Of a stretch of DNA of 14,903 nucleotides, positions 1 to 8,166 are shown one piece after another. Under the pieces are notes generated by a model. It did not search any database. It saw nothing but the letters and a program-made list of their open reading frames with translations, and was not told where the DNA came from. Both the position numbers and the translations under genes were made by a program. The DNA lies in assembly GCA_002431865.1 (NCBI GenBank), contig DJEI01000022.1:1-14903 (forward strand). Direction: 5' to 3'. The stretch comes from Lachnospiraceae bacterium UBA5902 (GTDB lineage: Bacteria; Bacillota; Clostridia; Lachnospirales; Lachnospiraceae). Within the stretch, counting starts at the first letter, position 1. Each line of letters begins with the position of its first letter.

Positions 1-5
1 TAATT

Positions 6-11
6 TGTCAA
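6..11 (-). promoter_or_regulatory. Possible -35 of a third leftward promoter, cut by the window edge
   Basis: Read on the minus strand, these bases are a perfect TTGACA, lying 13 bases beyond the hairpin at 24-41. Its -10 would fall outside the window. Because two complete promoters of the same direction lie just upstream, a third member of the series is plausible. It is only 65 bases from the previous -35, whereas the other two are 108 bases apart, so it may equally be chance. Confidence 0.3.
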
Positions 12-30
12 AGGTTCGTTGTTGCTGTCC

Positions 31-167
31 TCAGCGACAGCTTCCTTATAATATCACTTTGTTTTGTCTTTGTCAAGAAGTTTTTTCAACTTTTTGATTT
101 TCAAAACGTGATATCGAATGGTGTTTTTTGCTGTCGTATCAGCGACAGCTTGCTTATAATAGCACTT
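31..167 (-). repeat. Direct repeat: two copies of a 29-base promoter and leader block
   Basis: Bases 31-59 and 139-167 match at 27 of 29 positions. Each copy spans the -10 hexamer, a few flanking bases and one arm of the leader hairpin. The -35 elements and the DNA between copies are much less alike, so selection seems to act on the -10 plus initial transcribed sequence. I recall similar repeated blocks near rRNA genes in Lachnospiraceae, but this was not checked by search. Confidence 0.75.
48..76 (-). promoter_or_regulatory. Strong leftward sigma-70 promoter, second of a tandem pair
   Basis: On the minus strand the -35 is TTGACA (71-76) and the -10 is TATTAT (48-53), with exactly 17 bases between. 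The stretch upstream of the -35 is rich in A-tracts, like an UP element. Just after the -10 comes a 6-bp hairpin (GCTGTC/GACAGC, 24-41) near the expected RNA 5' end. The gene it drives lies left of the window. The tandem arrangement and shared initial sequence suggest an rRNA (or tRNA) operon, but no rRNA sequence is visible here. Confidence 0.8.
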
Positions 168-184
168 CATTTTTAGAAAGTCAA
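156..184 (-). promoter_or_regulatory. Strong leftward sigma-70 promoter, first of a tandem pair
   Basis: On the minus strand the -35 is TTGACT (179-184) and the -10 is TATTAT (156-161), spaced by 17 bases. A/T-rich DNA precedes it, including two runs of seven A. A perfect 7-bp hairpin (GCTGTCG/CGACAGC, 130-149) follows so closely that the RNA probably begins at its first base. It lies 66 bases past the radA stop codon and points the same way, so radA transcripts that are not terminated would run through it. Confidence 0.8.
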
Positions 185-249
185 CAGCTAATTTGAATTT
201 TTTTGGATTTTTTTCTAGTTGCTTCCAAGTGCCATTTTCAAAGCCTCTA

Positions 250-1608
250 TCACAGCAAAGAAAGAGCCTCTACCAGCGTCGATACACATAGGATTTTTAC
301 ATTGAACTTATCCATCGCTTTATCATAATTGGACTTCGGAATAATACAGGTTGCGAATCCCATCTTGTCGGCTTCCTTCACTCGCTGCAGGACATTTGTG
401 ACACCTCGGATCTCCCCGGCAAGTCCAATCTCCCCGATAATCATCGTATCACTTGGTACAACTTTATTATTCATGCTGGATGCGATTGCAAACGCAACAC
501 CTAAATCAACAGCAGTATCATTTACTTTCATACCACCGGCAATATTCACATACGCATCATAGCCCCACAGGTTCATACCGACACGTTTCTCCATGACAGC
601 TAAAATCAGATTCACACGGTTATAATCAATTCCCACTGATGTGCGTCGTGGCATATTGAAATTTGTCTGGCAGACAAGTGCCTGCAATTCCACTAAGATC
701 GGACGTGTTCCTTCTAAAGAAGACACAACGACAGAACCGGATACACTCTGCGGTCGTCCATTTAGGAGGGCCTGTGAAGGATTATCAACTTCCTCCAATC
801 CTTTTTCTGTCATGGTAAATACACCGATCTCATTTGTAGAACCAAACCGGTTTTTCACGCCACGCAGAATACGGAACCCATGATTCCGGTCACCTTCAAA
901 ATACAGAACAGAATCTACCATGTGTTCCAGTGTACGTGGTCCTGCCACATTTCCTTCTTTTGTTACATGTCCAACAATAAAAATAGCAATCCCATACTGT
1001 TTTGCTACCTGCATCAGTCGCGCCGTCACTTCCCGTACCTGCGTCACCGTACCCGGTGCAGTGCCAACTTCTTCGACTACCATTGTCTGTATGGAATCAA
1101 TAATCACCACACTTGCATTGCTTTTGGTAATTACCCGTTCAATATTATCCATATCATTGTCGCACAAAAGAAGCATATCCTTCTCAAATACGCCAATCCG
1201 TTCTGCGCGCATCTTGATCTGGGACAACGATTCCTCACCAGAGGCATAGAGTACGTTCACATTCTGATGCACCAGATTCCGACACATCTGTAAGAGGATG
1301 GTTGATTTTCCGATTCCGGGATCACCACCGACAAGTACCAGAGAACCTTTAACAATCCCTCCTCCCAGCACGCGGTCTAATTCCCGCATACCGGTCTGCA
1401 CGCGGCTTTCCTCCGCCGTTGTCACCTGCAAAATACCCATAGGACTGACTGCATCCTTCGGTTGCTTCACCGCTCCTTTGACGCCAGCTTTCACCTTTTC
1501 TTCTACAAATGTATTCCACGCATGGCATCCCGGACACTGTCCCTGCCATTTTGCAGACTCATATCCACATTCTTTACAAAAAAATATCTGTTTTTCCTTT
1601 GCTGCCAT
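250..1608 (-). CDS. radA: DNA repair protein RadA (Sms), branch-migration ATPase
   Basis: RadA is a RecA-related, DnaB-like ATPase that promotes branch migration during homologous recombination and helps repair stalled forks. The 452 residues match the family's usual length and domain order. An N-terminal zinc finger has C11, C14, C25 and C28; a RecA-like core has Walker A GGDPGIGKST at 94-103; the family-specific KNRFGS motif is at 252-257; and the last third is the Lon-protease-like domain. The ATG is preceded by GAGGAG at good spacing. It is the last gene of the leftward run that contains clpC, a neighbourhood also seen in Bacillus, where radA follows clpC. A hairpin with a T-rich tail ends only about 17 bases before its ribosome binding site, leaving no room for a separate promoter, so expression probably depends on read-through. 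No terminator is visible after its stop codon. Confidence 0.97.
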   Translation of the reverse strand: MAAKEKQIFFCKECGYESAKWQGQCPGCHAWNTFVEEKVKAGVKGAVKQPKDAVSPMGILQVTTAEESRVQTGMRELDRVLGGGIVKGSLVLVGGDPGIGKSTILLQMCRNLVHQNVNVLYASGEESLSQIKMRAERIGVFEKDMLLLCDNDMDNIERVITKSNASVVIIDSIQTMVVEEVGTAPGTVTQVREVTARLMQVAKQYGIAIFIVGHVTKEGNVAGPRTLEHMVDSVLYFEGDRNHGFRILRGVKNRFGSTNEIGVFTMTEKGLEEVDNPSQALLNGRPQSVSGSVVVSSLEGTRPILVELQALVCQTNFNMPRRTSVGIDYNRVNLILAVMEKRVGMNLWGYDAYVNIAGGMKVNDTAVDLGVAFAIASSMNNKVVPSDTMIIGEIGLAGEIRGVTNVLQRVKEADKMGFATCIIPKSNYDKAMDKFNVKILCVSTLVEALSLL

Positions 1609-1625
1609 TTATTTCTCCTCAATAT

Positions 1626-1674
1626 AACAAAAGAGCTGCCATACCAGACATATATTGTCCGGTGCGACAGCTCT
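1626..1674 (-). terminator. Hairpin with T-rich tail between the unknown gene and radA
   Basis: On the minus strand a stem of about 19 pairs (outer arms AGAGCTG/CAGCTCT, with three wobbles and one mismatch further in) closes a small A/T loop and runs into TTTTGTT. This has the form of an intrinsic terminator for the gene at 1689-2102. Since radA starts 18 bases beyond the tail, it may act as a partial terminator or an RNA-processing site that sets the level of radA. Confidence 0.7.
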
Positions 1675-1688
1675 GTTCATTCGTCAAA

Positions 1689-2102
1689 TTAGATTTTCTC
1701 TACAAGAATATCTACCATCTTAGATGGTTCCAGCTCTACACTCAGATTCAGCTTGCCACCAAGGTTTGTCTTCATCTTTCCAACATATACCTTGTCAATA
1801 TGAATCTTGTATTCCTTCTCAGCCTCTAACTCCAGCGTGATCTGGGAATCTTCTTCGCCTTCTACCACAAAATTCACTGCCTTATCTGTCGCGCGGAAGT
1901 CATGTACAACTGTACCAGGTACGGATTCATATACAAACATTCCATTTCTTTCCAGCTTTGTAATCTCACGGAAAGTTTTAATCTTATAGCTATCGCCCTG
2001 ATACTGGAAGCCATCCTTCTTTGTCTTTGTTGCCAGTGCAAAATTACCAAAGCTCAAGGCTCCTGTCTCTTCTTCGCGGATCAGTTCATCAATCACTGCC
2101 AT
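1689..2102 (-). CDS. Conserved Lachnospiraceae protein of unknown function ('endosialidase-like')
   Basis: A 137-residue acidic protein with no signal peptide, membrane segment or catalytic motif that I can recognise. It begins MAVIDELIREEETGALSFG and alternates short beta-like stretches with charged turns, including the segments KTFREITKLERNGMFVYES and GKMKTNLGGKLNLSVELE, so an all-beta fold is likely. From memory, close relatives are common in Lachnospiraceae and are often named 'endosialidase', a label for which I see no sequence support: it is far too short for a phage endosialidase and lacks recognisable active-site residues. A GGAGG ribosome binding site lies 8 bases before the ATG, and a candidate promoter lies upstream. 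It sits between clpC and radA, which hints at a stress or protein-quality link, but that is inference from position only. Confidence 0.8.
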   Translation of the reverse strand: MAVIDELIREEETGALSFGNFALATKTKKDGFQYQGDSYKIKTFREITKLERNGMFVYESVPGTVVHDFRATDKAVNFVVEGEEDSQITLELEAEKEYKIHIDKVYVGKMKTNLGGKLNLSVELEPSKMVDILVEKI

Positions 2103-2169
2103 ATTCTGTTCCTCCGTATTGTATTTTATAATTTCGTATCTCGAATTCGTTCTTGCTCAATTCTTTTTC

Positions 2170-2198
2170 ATTATACAACAATTTTACATAAATTTCTA
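2170..2198 (-). promoter_or_regulatory. Candidate promoter for the unknown gene (and radA by read-through)
   Basis: On the minus strand a perfect TATAAT (2170-2175) is preceded by TAGAAA (2193-2198, four of six matches to the -35 consensus) at 17 bases. It lies in the 127-base A/T-rich gap after clpC. No convincing terminator separates clpC from it, so transcription from clpC may also contribute. Confidence 0.5.
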
Positions 2199-2229
2199 CA
2201 AAATCTTACGTGAAATTTGTTCAAAATTA

Positions 2230-4665
2230 TTATTTTTTTGTGAACACAACTTTGCCATCCACCACGGTCATGCTTACCTTGTCGGATGCCTGAATCTTTC
2301 CGGACAGAATTTCCTCCGCCAGAGAATCTTCTATATTATTTTGAATTGCCCGTTTCAGTGGTCTTGCTCCATATTTCTTGTCATAGCCTTTTTCGAAAAT
2401 GAAGTTCTTCACCGTGTCACCATAGGTAAGTGTAATATCCATCTGTTTTGCCAGGCGGTTCTTCAGTTCCTTCAGCATGAGCGCAGCAATGCCCTTGACA
2501 TCCTCTTTCGAGAGCGCACGGAATACAATAATGTCATCAATACGGTTCAGAAATTCTGGTTTGAACATCCGTTTCACTTCTTCCATGACATTATTCTTCA
2601 TATCTTTATGCTCGGACTCTGCATTTTCCACGTTTGAAAATCCCAACTTCTTCGGGTCAACGATACGCTGTGCTCCGGCGTTGCTTGTCATAATAATGAT
2701 CGTATTCTTGAAATCCACCGTTCTTCCCTGGGAATCCGTGATACGTCCATCATCAAGTACCTGTAACAGTACATTAAATACGTCCGGATGTGCCTTCTCA
2801 ATCTCGTCAAACAGGATTACAGAATATGGATTCTTTCGTACCTGTTCGGAAAGCTGTCCACCCTCTTCAAAACCGACATAGCCCGGAGGCGAACCTATCA
2901 TCTTCGATACGCTGTGTTTCTCCATATATTCAGACATATCCACACGAATAATCGCATTTTCATTGCCAAACATTGCTTCCGCAAGTGCCTTAGACAATTC
3001 TGTCTTACCAACACCAGTTGGTCCAAGGAACAAAAATGATCCAATCGGACGCTTCGGATCTTTCAAGCCAACTCTGCCACGGCGGATTGCCTTTGCCACA
3101 GTCTCAACTGCCTCATTCTGCCCTACCACACGCTTATGCAGAATCTCTTCCAGCTTCAACAACCGCTGGGACTCCGTCTGAGTAATCTTGCTAACCGGGA
3201 TTTTTGTCCATACAGAAACAACATCCGCAACATCCTCTTCTGTCACGAGCATGTGCTCCTGCTCCTTTTCACGCATATTATGTTTCGTCTTTTCGATCTT
3301 TTTATCTGTCTTATCCAGATCTTTCTTCAACGCCTGTGCCGCTTCAATATCGCCCTCTGCAAGTGCAGTTTCCAGCGCTTCTTCCAGATTATGACGTGTT
3401 TCCTCCGCTTTCTTCGCCGTCTTATTTCCCGCAAAGATGCACAGTTTCTTTCTCGAAGCTGCCTCATCGATCAAATCGATGGCTTTGTCCGGCAGGAATC
3501 GGTCATTGATATAGCGGATTGCATAATCCGTCGCCGCCTCTAATGCATCATCCGAGATAGCTACCCCGTGATGCTCCTCATACTTACTACGCAAGCCCTG
3601 TAAGATAGCAATCGTCTCCTCGCGCGTCGGTTCTTCCACATATACTGGCTGGAACCGTCGCTCTAACGCCGCGTCCTTCTCGATATACTTCCGGTATTCT
3701 GTCCGCGTTGTCGCACCAATCATCTGCACTTCACCACGGGATAATGCCGGTTTCAGAATATTGGATGCGTCCATAGCGCCCTCTGCACCACCTGCGCCAA
3801 TCAGCGTATGCAATTCGTCCACAAACAAAATCACATTACCAGCCGCACGTACCTCAGCGATCACACGTTTGATACGTTCCTCAAATTCACCACGATATTT
3901 GGAACCTGCCACCATACCAGACAGATCCAGACTTAAAATACGCTTGTCTGCCAGAATCTCCGGTACTGTACCAGATGCAATCATCTGCGCCAGTCCCTCT
4001 ACGACTGCTGTCTTACCAACGCCCGGTTCTCCGACCAGGCATGGATTGTTCTTCATACGACGACACAAAATCTGCATCACGCGTTCCACTTCTGCATTTC
4101 TGCCAACAACCGGATCTAACCGGTCTTCGCGCGCAGCTTCCGTCAGATCACGGCTGTATTGCTCCATCGTCGGATATGAAGATTTCTTCTTGTTCTTTGG
4201 GTTGCTGAATGCACCAAGCTCACGTTTTGCCTGCGTCATATCCATGCCAAGAGCCACTAATGTGTCCACAAAGGTTTTCTTTAAATTAACTGCCATCGAG
4301 TTTAGAAGTTTGATGGCAAGTGTATCTTCCGATTTTAAAATTGCAAGCAAAATATGCTCCGTACCGATCTTCTCGTTACGCAGCCTGTCCGCTTCCTTTT
4401 CCGCCTGTTCCAAAAGTGTATTCAGCTTATCTGAATACACAAGTGTCTTTATCTTCTTCGTTCCACTGTTTTGTTCCAGATATTTTAAAACAAAGGATTC
4501 GTCTGCCCCATTCTCTGCGAGAATCTTCCACGCAGTCACCCACGGACAGCTCAACATACCATAGAGCAGATGCTCGGTACCAATATAGCTGAACTTCATC
4601 TGATAGGCAGTCTCCTCCATCACAGCAAGCACTTCCTGCGCCTGCTCTGTATATTCCAGTCTCAT
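2230..4665 (-). CDS. clpC: AAA+ unfoldase ClpC, ATPase partner of ClpP protease
   Basis: ClpC is a cytoplasmic hexameric ATPase that unfolds damaged or tagged proteins and feeds them to ClpP. The 811 residues show the full class I layout: two N-terminal Clp-N repeats (about 1-145), the first AAA+ module with Walker A GEPGVGKT at 212-219, a short charged coiled-coil middle domain (about 415-480, the ClpC size rather than the long ClpB type), and the second AAA+ module with Walker A GPTGVGKT at 548-555. The tripeptide LGF at 674-676 lies in the second module where Clp ATPases carry the ClpP-docking loop, which favours ClpC over the ClpP-independent ClpB. The start codon overlaps the stop of the GntR gene as ATGA, and its GGAGG lies inside that gene, so translation is probably coupled. 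No ctsR, mcsA or mcsB gene precedes it, unlike in Bacillus. Confidence 0.96.
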   Translation of the reverse strand: MRLEYTEQAQEVLAVMEETAYQMKFSYIGTEHLLYGMLSCPWVTAWKILAENGADESFVLKYLEQNSGTKKIKTLVYSDKLNTLLEQAEKEADRLRNEKIGTEHILLAILKSEDTLAIKLLNSMAVNLKKTFVDTLVALGMDMTQAKRELGAFSNPKNKKKSSYPTMEQYSRDLTEAAREDRLDPVVGRNAEVERVMQILCRRMKNNPCLVGEPGVGKTAVVEGLAQMIASGTVPEILADKRILSLDLSGMVAGSKYRGEFEERIKRVIAEVRAAGNVILFVDELHTLIGAGGAEGAMDASNILKPALSRGEVQMIGATTRTEYRKYIEKDAALERRFQPVYVEEPTREETIAILQGLRSKYEEHHGVAISDDALEAATDYAIRYINDRFLPDKAIDLIDEAASRKKLCIFAGNKTAKKAEETRHNLEEALETALAEGDIEAAQALKKDLDKTDKKIEKTKHNMREKEQEHMLVTEEDVADVVSVWTKIPVSKITQTESQRLLKLEEILHKRVVGQNEAVETVAKAIRRGRVGLKDPKRPIGSFLFLGPTGVGKTELSKALAEAMFGNENAIIRVDMSEYMEKHSVSKMIGSPPGYVGFEEGGQLSEQVRKNPYSVILFDEIEKAHPDVFNVLLQVLDDGRITDSQGRTVDFKNTIIIMTSNAGAQRIVDPKKLGFSNVENAESEHKDMKNNVMEEVKRMFKPEFLNRIDDIIVFRALSKEDVKGIAALMLKELKNRLAKQMDITLTYGDTVKNFIFEKGYDKKYGARPLKRAIQNNIEDSLAEEILSGKIQASDKVSMTVVDGKVVFTKK

Positions 4666-5063
4666 GTTTCCTTGTTACCTCCGTTTGCAATGTCGCCAAA
4701 TTCTTTATACATATCCGTTATAATCTGGTGCATTTCAGCAAGACTGATATCTTTGCATATTGCCTCCGCAACCAGCATCTGCATATCCAGGTTGACCTTC
4801 TCGAGCTGTTCCTTGCGCGACTCTACCGTCACGCAGACAACAGCTCCTTTTCTACGGTCAAGCTTCAGATATCCGTCATTTCGAAGTAATGCATATGCTT
4901 TGTTTACTGTGTGCATATTCACACCGATATCTTCCGCCAATTGCCGAACAGACGGCAACGACTCACCATTCTTGATTTTATCCTGTGCAATTCCCAGTAT
5001 GATCTGATTCCGCAACTGCATATAAATTGCCTCGTTGCTGTTAAAATCAAGTTCAATGAACAT
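4662..5063 (-). CDS. Small GntR-family transcription regulator, YtrA type
   Basis: A 133-residue regulator. Residues 1-75 form the GntR winged helix-turn-helix, with the typical signatures SLPSVRQLAEDIGVN and VNKAYALLRNDGYL. The remaining 55 or so residues are a short helical tail like the YtrA subfamily dimerisation region, too small to bind a classical effector such as a fatty acid or sugar phosphate. YtrA-type regulators usually sit with ABC-transporter genes and repress their own operon. Here the partner is clpC, with which it overlaps by 4 bases, and it follows purD after 18 bases with an AGGAAGAAGGAA ribosome binding site. It may control clpC and perhaps itself, taking the role CtsR has in Bacillus, but I see no operator to prove this. 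The family call is firm; the target is inference. Confidence 0.9.
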   Translation of the reverse strand: MFIELDFNSNEAIYMQLRNQIILGIAQDKIKNGESLPSVRQLAEDIGVNMHTVNKAYALLRNDGYLKLDRRKGAVVCVTVESRKEQLEKVNLDMQMLVAEAICKDISLAEMHQIITDMYKEFGDIANGGNKET

Positions 5064-5081
5064 AAAATTCCTTCTTCCTAA

Positions 5082-6353
5082 TTACTGTTCATCGATGGCC
5101 TTACCAATATCATGTCGCATATATTTATTTGCAAACTGAATCCATTCTGTTGCTTTATATGCGTTCGCACGTGCCTCTACCAATGTCTTTCCCTTTGCTG
5201 TCACACCTAATACACGGCCACCATTTGTTACAATTCCTTTATCTGTCTGCTTGGTTCCTGCATGGAATACATAGTATCCTTCTTTATCCTTAAATGTATC
5301 CAGACCGTCAATCACAAATCCCTTGTCATAATGCTCCGGATATCCGTCTGACGCGAGAACTACGCAGACCGCTGCCTGCTCGTCAAACTCCAGCTCTACC
5401 TCATCGAGCTTGCCATCGATACATGCCTCCATCACATCAATGATATCGTTCTTCATACGCGGAAGTACGACCTGTGCCTCCGGATCACCAAACCTCGCAT
5501 TGTACTCCAGTACACGTGGACCATCCGGTGTCAGCATCAGACCACAGAATAAGATTCCCGTGAAATCTCTGCCCTCTGCCTTCATCGCATCCATCGTCTT
5601 CTGGTAGACATGTTCCTTGCAGAATTTGTCTACATCATCTGTATAAAACGGGCTTGGGGAGAATGTTCCCATACCACCGGTGTTAAGTCCCCGATCGCCA
5701 TCTTTTGCACGCTTGTGATCCTGTGCAGAAGCCATCGGCTTGATATGTGTTCCATCGCAAAAACAGAGTACGGATACTTCACGTCCTGTCATGAACTCTT
5801 CAATAACAATTTTATCTCCGGCTGAACCAAACTGCTTGTCGAGCATCAATGTCTTGACGCCCTCCTTCGCCTCTTCGAGTGTATTACAGATCAATACGCC
5901 CTTACCAAGTGCCAGTCCATCCGCTTTCAGTACGATCGGCATTTTGGCTGTCTCTAAATATGCAAGCGCCGCATCTGCATTGTCGAATGTCTCATAGGCT
6001 GCAGATGGGATTCCATATTTCTTCATCAGATCCTTGGAAAATGCCTTTGATCCTTCAATAATTGCCGCATTAGCTCTTGGACCAAACACACGGATGCCAG
6101 CATCCATAAAAGCGTCTGCAACACCGGCAACAAGCGGATCATCCGGTCCGATGATTACAAGATCAATTTCCTTTTCCTTTGCGAATGCAACCAGTTTCTC
6201 TGCATCCATTACCGATATATCTACACAGGTTGCAAGCTGCGCAATACCTGCATTTCCAGGAGCTGCATAAAGCTCTGTCACACGTTTACTCTGACTACAC
6301 TTCCATGCAATGGCATGCTCTCTGCCACCGCCACCTACGATAAGTACTTTCAT
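5082..6353 (-). CDS. purD: Phosphoribosylamine-glycine ligase (GAR synthetase) PurD
   Basis: PurD joins phosphoribosylamine and glycine with ATP, the second step of de novo purine synthesis. The 423 residues are the usual length. The N-terminal glycine-rich motif VGGGGREHAIAW (about 6-17) and GPDDPLVAG (about 71-79) are followed by the ATP-grasp fold, with NTGGMG at 224-229 and EYNARFGDPEAQ further on, all hallmark PurD sequences. The AAAGGAGG ribosome binding site fixes the start. It follows purN by 27 bases and leads closely into the GntR gene, so it is probably part of the purM-started transcript. Confidence 0.97.
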   Translation of the reverse strand: MKVLIVGGGGREHAIAWKCSQSKRVTELYAAPGNAGIAQLATCVDISVMDAEKLVAFAKEKEIDLVIIGPDDPLVAGVADAFMDAGIRVFGPRANAAIIEGSKAFSKDLMKKYGIPSAAYETFDNADAALAYLETAKMPIVLKADGLALGKGVLICNTLEEAKEGVKTLMLDKQFGSAGDKIVIEEFMTGREVSVLCFCDGTHIKPMASAQDHKRAKDGDRGLNTGGMGTFSPSPFYTDDVDKFCKEHVYQKTMDAMKAEGRDFTGILFCGLMLTPDGPRVLEYNARFGDPEAQVVLPRMKNDIIDVMEACIDGKLDEVELEFDEQAAVCVVLASDGYPEHYDKGFVIDGLDTFKDKEGYYVFHAGTKQTDKGIVTNGGRVLGVTAKGKTLVEARANAYKATEWIQFANKYMRHDIGKAIDEQ

Positions 6354-6380
6354 GATTTCCTCCTTTATTCGGTTCTATTC

Positions 6381-6974
6381 CTATGCTTCACCATTTGCAA
6401 TCATATTGATGGCTACCGGAAGTAATTTCCACTCCGCCTCTTCCATCACACGTCTCTGCAGAACCTCCGGTGTATCTCCCGGCTTCACTTTCACAGCCTT
6501 CTGCAGAAGAATCGGTCCTGTATCCGTTCCCTTATCCACATAATGTACCGTTGCACCAGTCAGCTTAACGCCACGGGCAAGTGCTGCCTCATGCACCTTC
6601 AAGCCATAATATCCAGTTCCACAGAACGATGGAATCAGGGATGGGTGAATGTTGATAATCTTATTCTCATATTCCTCGATCATAGCTTCCGGAATCACAA
6701 CAAGGAATCCCGCAAGTACGATCAGATCCGGCTTATAGGCACGGATCGTAGCAAGCAAACCTTCATTAAATGCTACACGGTTCTCGTAATCCTTCGGAGA
6801 TACAACTCTGGCATCAATCCCCGCTTTCTCCGCACGCTCTAATGCGCGCACGCCATAATTGTTGCTGATCACACCGACCAGCTCTGTATTTGTGATCGTA
6901 CCGTCTGCCACAGCATCAATAATCGCCTGCAGATTCGTTCCGCCACCGGACACACACACGACAACTCTTAGCAT
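6381..6974 (-). CDS. purN: Phosphoribosylglycinamide formyltransferase PurN
   Basis: PurN transfers a formyl group from 10-formyltetrahydrofolate to GAR, the third step of purine synthesis. The 197 residues carry the N-terminal phosphate-binding segment SGGGTNLQ (9-16) and the catalytic triad seen in the E. coli enzyme: N108 and H110 in INIHPSL, and D151 in DTGP. Its ATG overlaps the end of purM by 7 bases (ATGCTAA), so translation is very likely coupled. It needs folate one-carbon units, the pool that MetF, encoded elsewhere in this window, also draws on. Confidence 0.97.
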   Translation of the reverse strand: MLRVVVCVSGGGTNLQAIIDAVADGTITNTELVGVISNNYGVRALERAEKAGIDARVVSPKDYENRVAFNEGLLATIRAYKPDLIVLAGFLVVIPEAMIEEYENKIINIHPSLIPSFCGTGYYGLKVHEAALARGVKLTGATVHYVDKGTDTGPILLQKAVKVKPGDTPEVLQRRVMEEAEWKLLPVAINMIANGEA

Positions 6975-7993
6975 AATTCGACTCCTTTTTCTCCTGCCTT
7001 TGTCTCACCGATCACCCATGCCTTATCGCCGGTCTTCTCCAGAGCAGCGAGTGTCTTATCTTCATCGGCAGCGTCTACAGCAAGCACCATACCGATACCC
7101 ATATTATATGTGTTGTACATCATCTTTTCTTCAATATCGCCAGTCTTTGCAAGAAGCTTGAAGATTGCCGGTACCTCATAGCTGTCTTTCTTCACGCTTG
7201 CAACGATTCCATCTGGCAGCATACGTGGAATATTCTCATAGAATCCACCACCTGTGATATGGCTGCAGCCCTTGATTGTCACGCCTGCTTCCTTCACACT
7301 GCGAAGTGCCTTCACATAAATTCTTGTCGGAGCAAGCAGTGCTTCGCCAAGTGTTGTTCCAAGCTCATCATAATAGGTAGACAGACTTTCCTTTGTCATG
7401 TCAAATACTTTACGCACAAGCGAGAATCCGTTGCTATGTACACCTGTCGATGCAATACCAATCAAAGCATCACCCGGCTTGATATTCTGTCCTGTAATCA
7501 TATCCTTTTTATCGCAGACACCAACTGCAAATCCTGCAAGATCGTATTCATCCTCCTGCATCAGCCCCGGATGCTCCGCGGTCTCACCACCGATCAATGC
7601 AGCATCTGACTGTACGCAGCCCTCTGCGACACCGCTGACGATCGTTGCAATCTTCTCCGGATAGTTCTTTCCACACGCAATATAGTCCAGGAAGAACAAT
7701 GGCTCTCCACCTGCACAGGCAATATCATTGACACACATTGCAACTGCATCAATACCGATTGTATCATGCTTATCCATCACCATTGCAAGCTTCACTTTCG
7801 TTCCACAGCCGTCTGTTCCGGATAACAAAACCGGCTCTTCCATATCCTTGATCGTACTTAATGAAAATGCTCCGGAAAATCCGCCAATGTTGGTCAGCAC
7901 TTCTTTTCGCATCGTCTTCTTGATATGCTCTTTCATCAGCTCCACAGACTTGTAACCTGCCTCGATATCAACGCCAGCTTTTTTGTAATCCAT
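6968..7993 (-). CDS. purM: Phosphoribosylformylglycinamidine cyclo-ligase (AIR synthetase) PurM
   Basis: PurM closes the imidazole ring with ATP to give AIR, the fifth step of purine synthesis. The 341 residues are the normal length and begin with the family signature DYKKAGVDIEAGYKSV, followed by SGTDGCGTKVKLA (about residue 58 onward) and GGETAEHPG, both characteristic of the PurM/PurL superfamily. An AGGAGG site lies 7-8 bases before the ATG. It is the first gene of the purM-purN-purD run and has a near-consensus promoter 50-80 bases upstream. The other purine genes (purF, purL, purH and so on) are not in this window. Confidence 0.97.
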   Translation of the reverse strand: MDYKKAGVDIEAGYKSVELMKEHIKKTMRKEVLTNIGGFSGAFSLSTIKDMEEPVLLSGTDGCGTKVKLAMVMDKHDTIGIDAVAMCVNDIACAGGEPLFFLDYIACGKNYPEKIATIVSGVAEGCVQSDAALIGGETAEHPGLMQEDEYDLAGFAVGVCDKKDMITGQNIKPGDALIGIASTGVHSNGFSLVRKVFDMTKESLSTYYDELGTTLGEALLAPTRIYVKALRSVKEAGVTIKGCSHITGGGFYENIPRMLPDGIVASVKKDSYEVPAIFKLLAKTGDIEEKMMYNTYNMGIGMVLAVDAADEDKTLAALEKTGDKAWVIGETKAGEKGVELC

Positions 7994-8044
7994 AATCTTA
8001 TCCTCCTGTTTGGGGCGAACCCTGTCTTCTTTTCATACTCGATA

Positions 8045-8073
8045 ATTATAGTCGATATAGAACAGTTTGTAAA
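8045..8073 (-). promoter_or_regulatory. Promoter of the purM-purN-purD operon
   Basis: On the minus strand TTTACA (8068-8073) and a perfect TATAAT (8045-8050) are spaced by 17 bases. The predicted RNA starts near 8038, giving a leader of about 45 bases. That leader holds a tiny GGG-TTCG-CCC hairpin (8013-8022) just ahead of the ribosome binding site. I see no purine riboswitch in this short leader and no clear PurR box. Confidence 0.8.
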
Positions 8074-8134
8074 CCTTGAAAATGTGTATTTTTTATGTCG
8101 GATTTTGTTGAATTTCCGGCGTATATATGCTACT

Positions 8135-8163
8135 TTTATAAGTGGATGTTACTATTTTATTAT
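8135..8163 (+). promoter_or_regulatory. Weak candidate promoter for the diguanylate cyclase gene
   Basis: TTTATA (8135-8140, four of six) and TATTAT (8158-8163, five of six) are 17 bases apart. The predicted RNA start (about 8170) would fall inside the first arm of the leader hairpin at 8167-8201, which would spoil its outer stem, so either this promoter or the outer stem is wrong. The sequence is A/T-rich and chance matches are easy. Confidence 0.35.
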
Positions 8164-8166
8164 CAG

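Noticed and set aside
2190..2218. Inverted repeat AAATTTC/GAAATTT after clpC as a terminator
   Set aside because: The stem is only 7 weak A/T-rich pairs with a 15-base loop, has no T-run after it, and overlaps the candidate promoter of the next gene.
329..4592. Plus-strand open frames opposite radA, clpC and the unknown gene
   Set aside because: They lie opposite well-identified genes, encode Ser/Pro/Cys-rich sequences without family features, and lack ribosome binding sites; they are antisense shadows.
8012..8022. GGG-TTCG-CCC mini-hairpin in the purM leader as a riboswitch or PurR site
   Set aside because: A 3-bp stem is too small, and there is no purine-aptamer core or recognisable PurR box around it.
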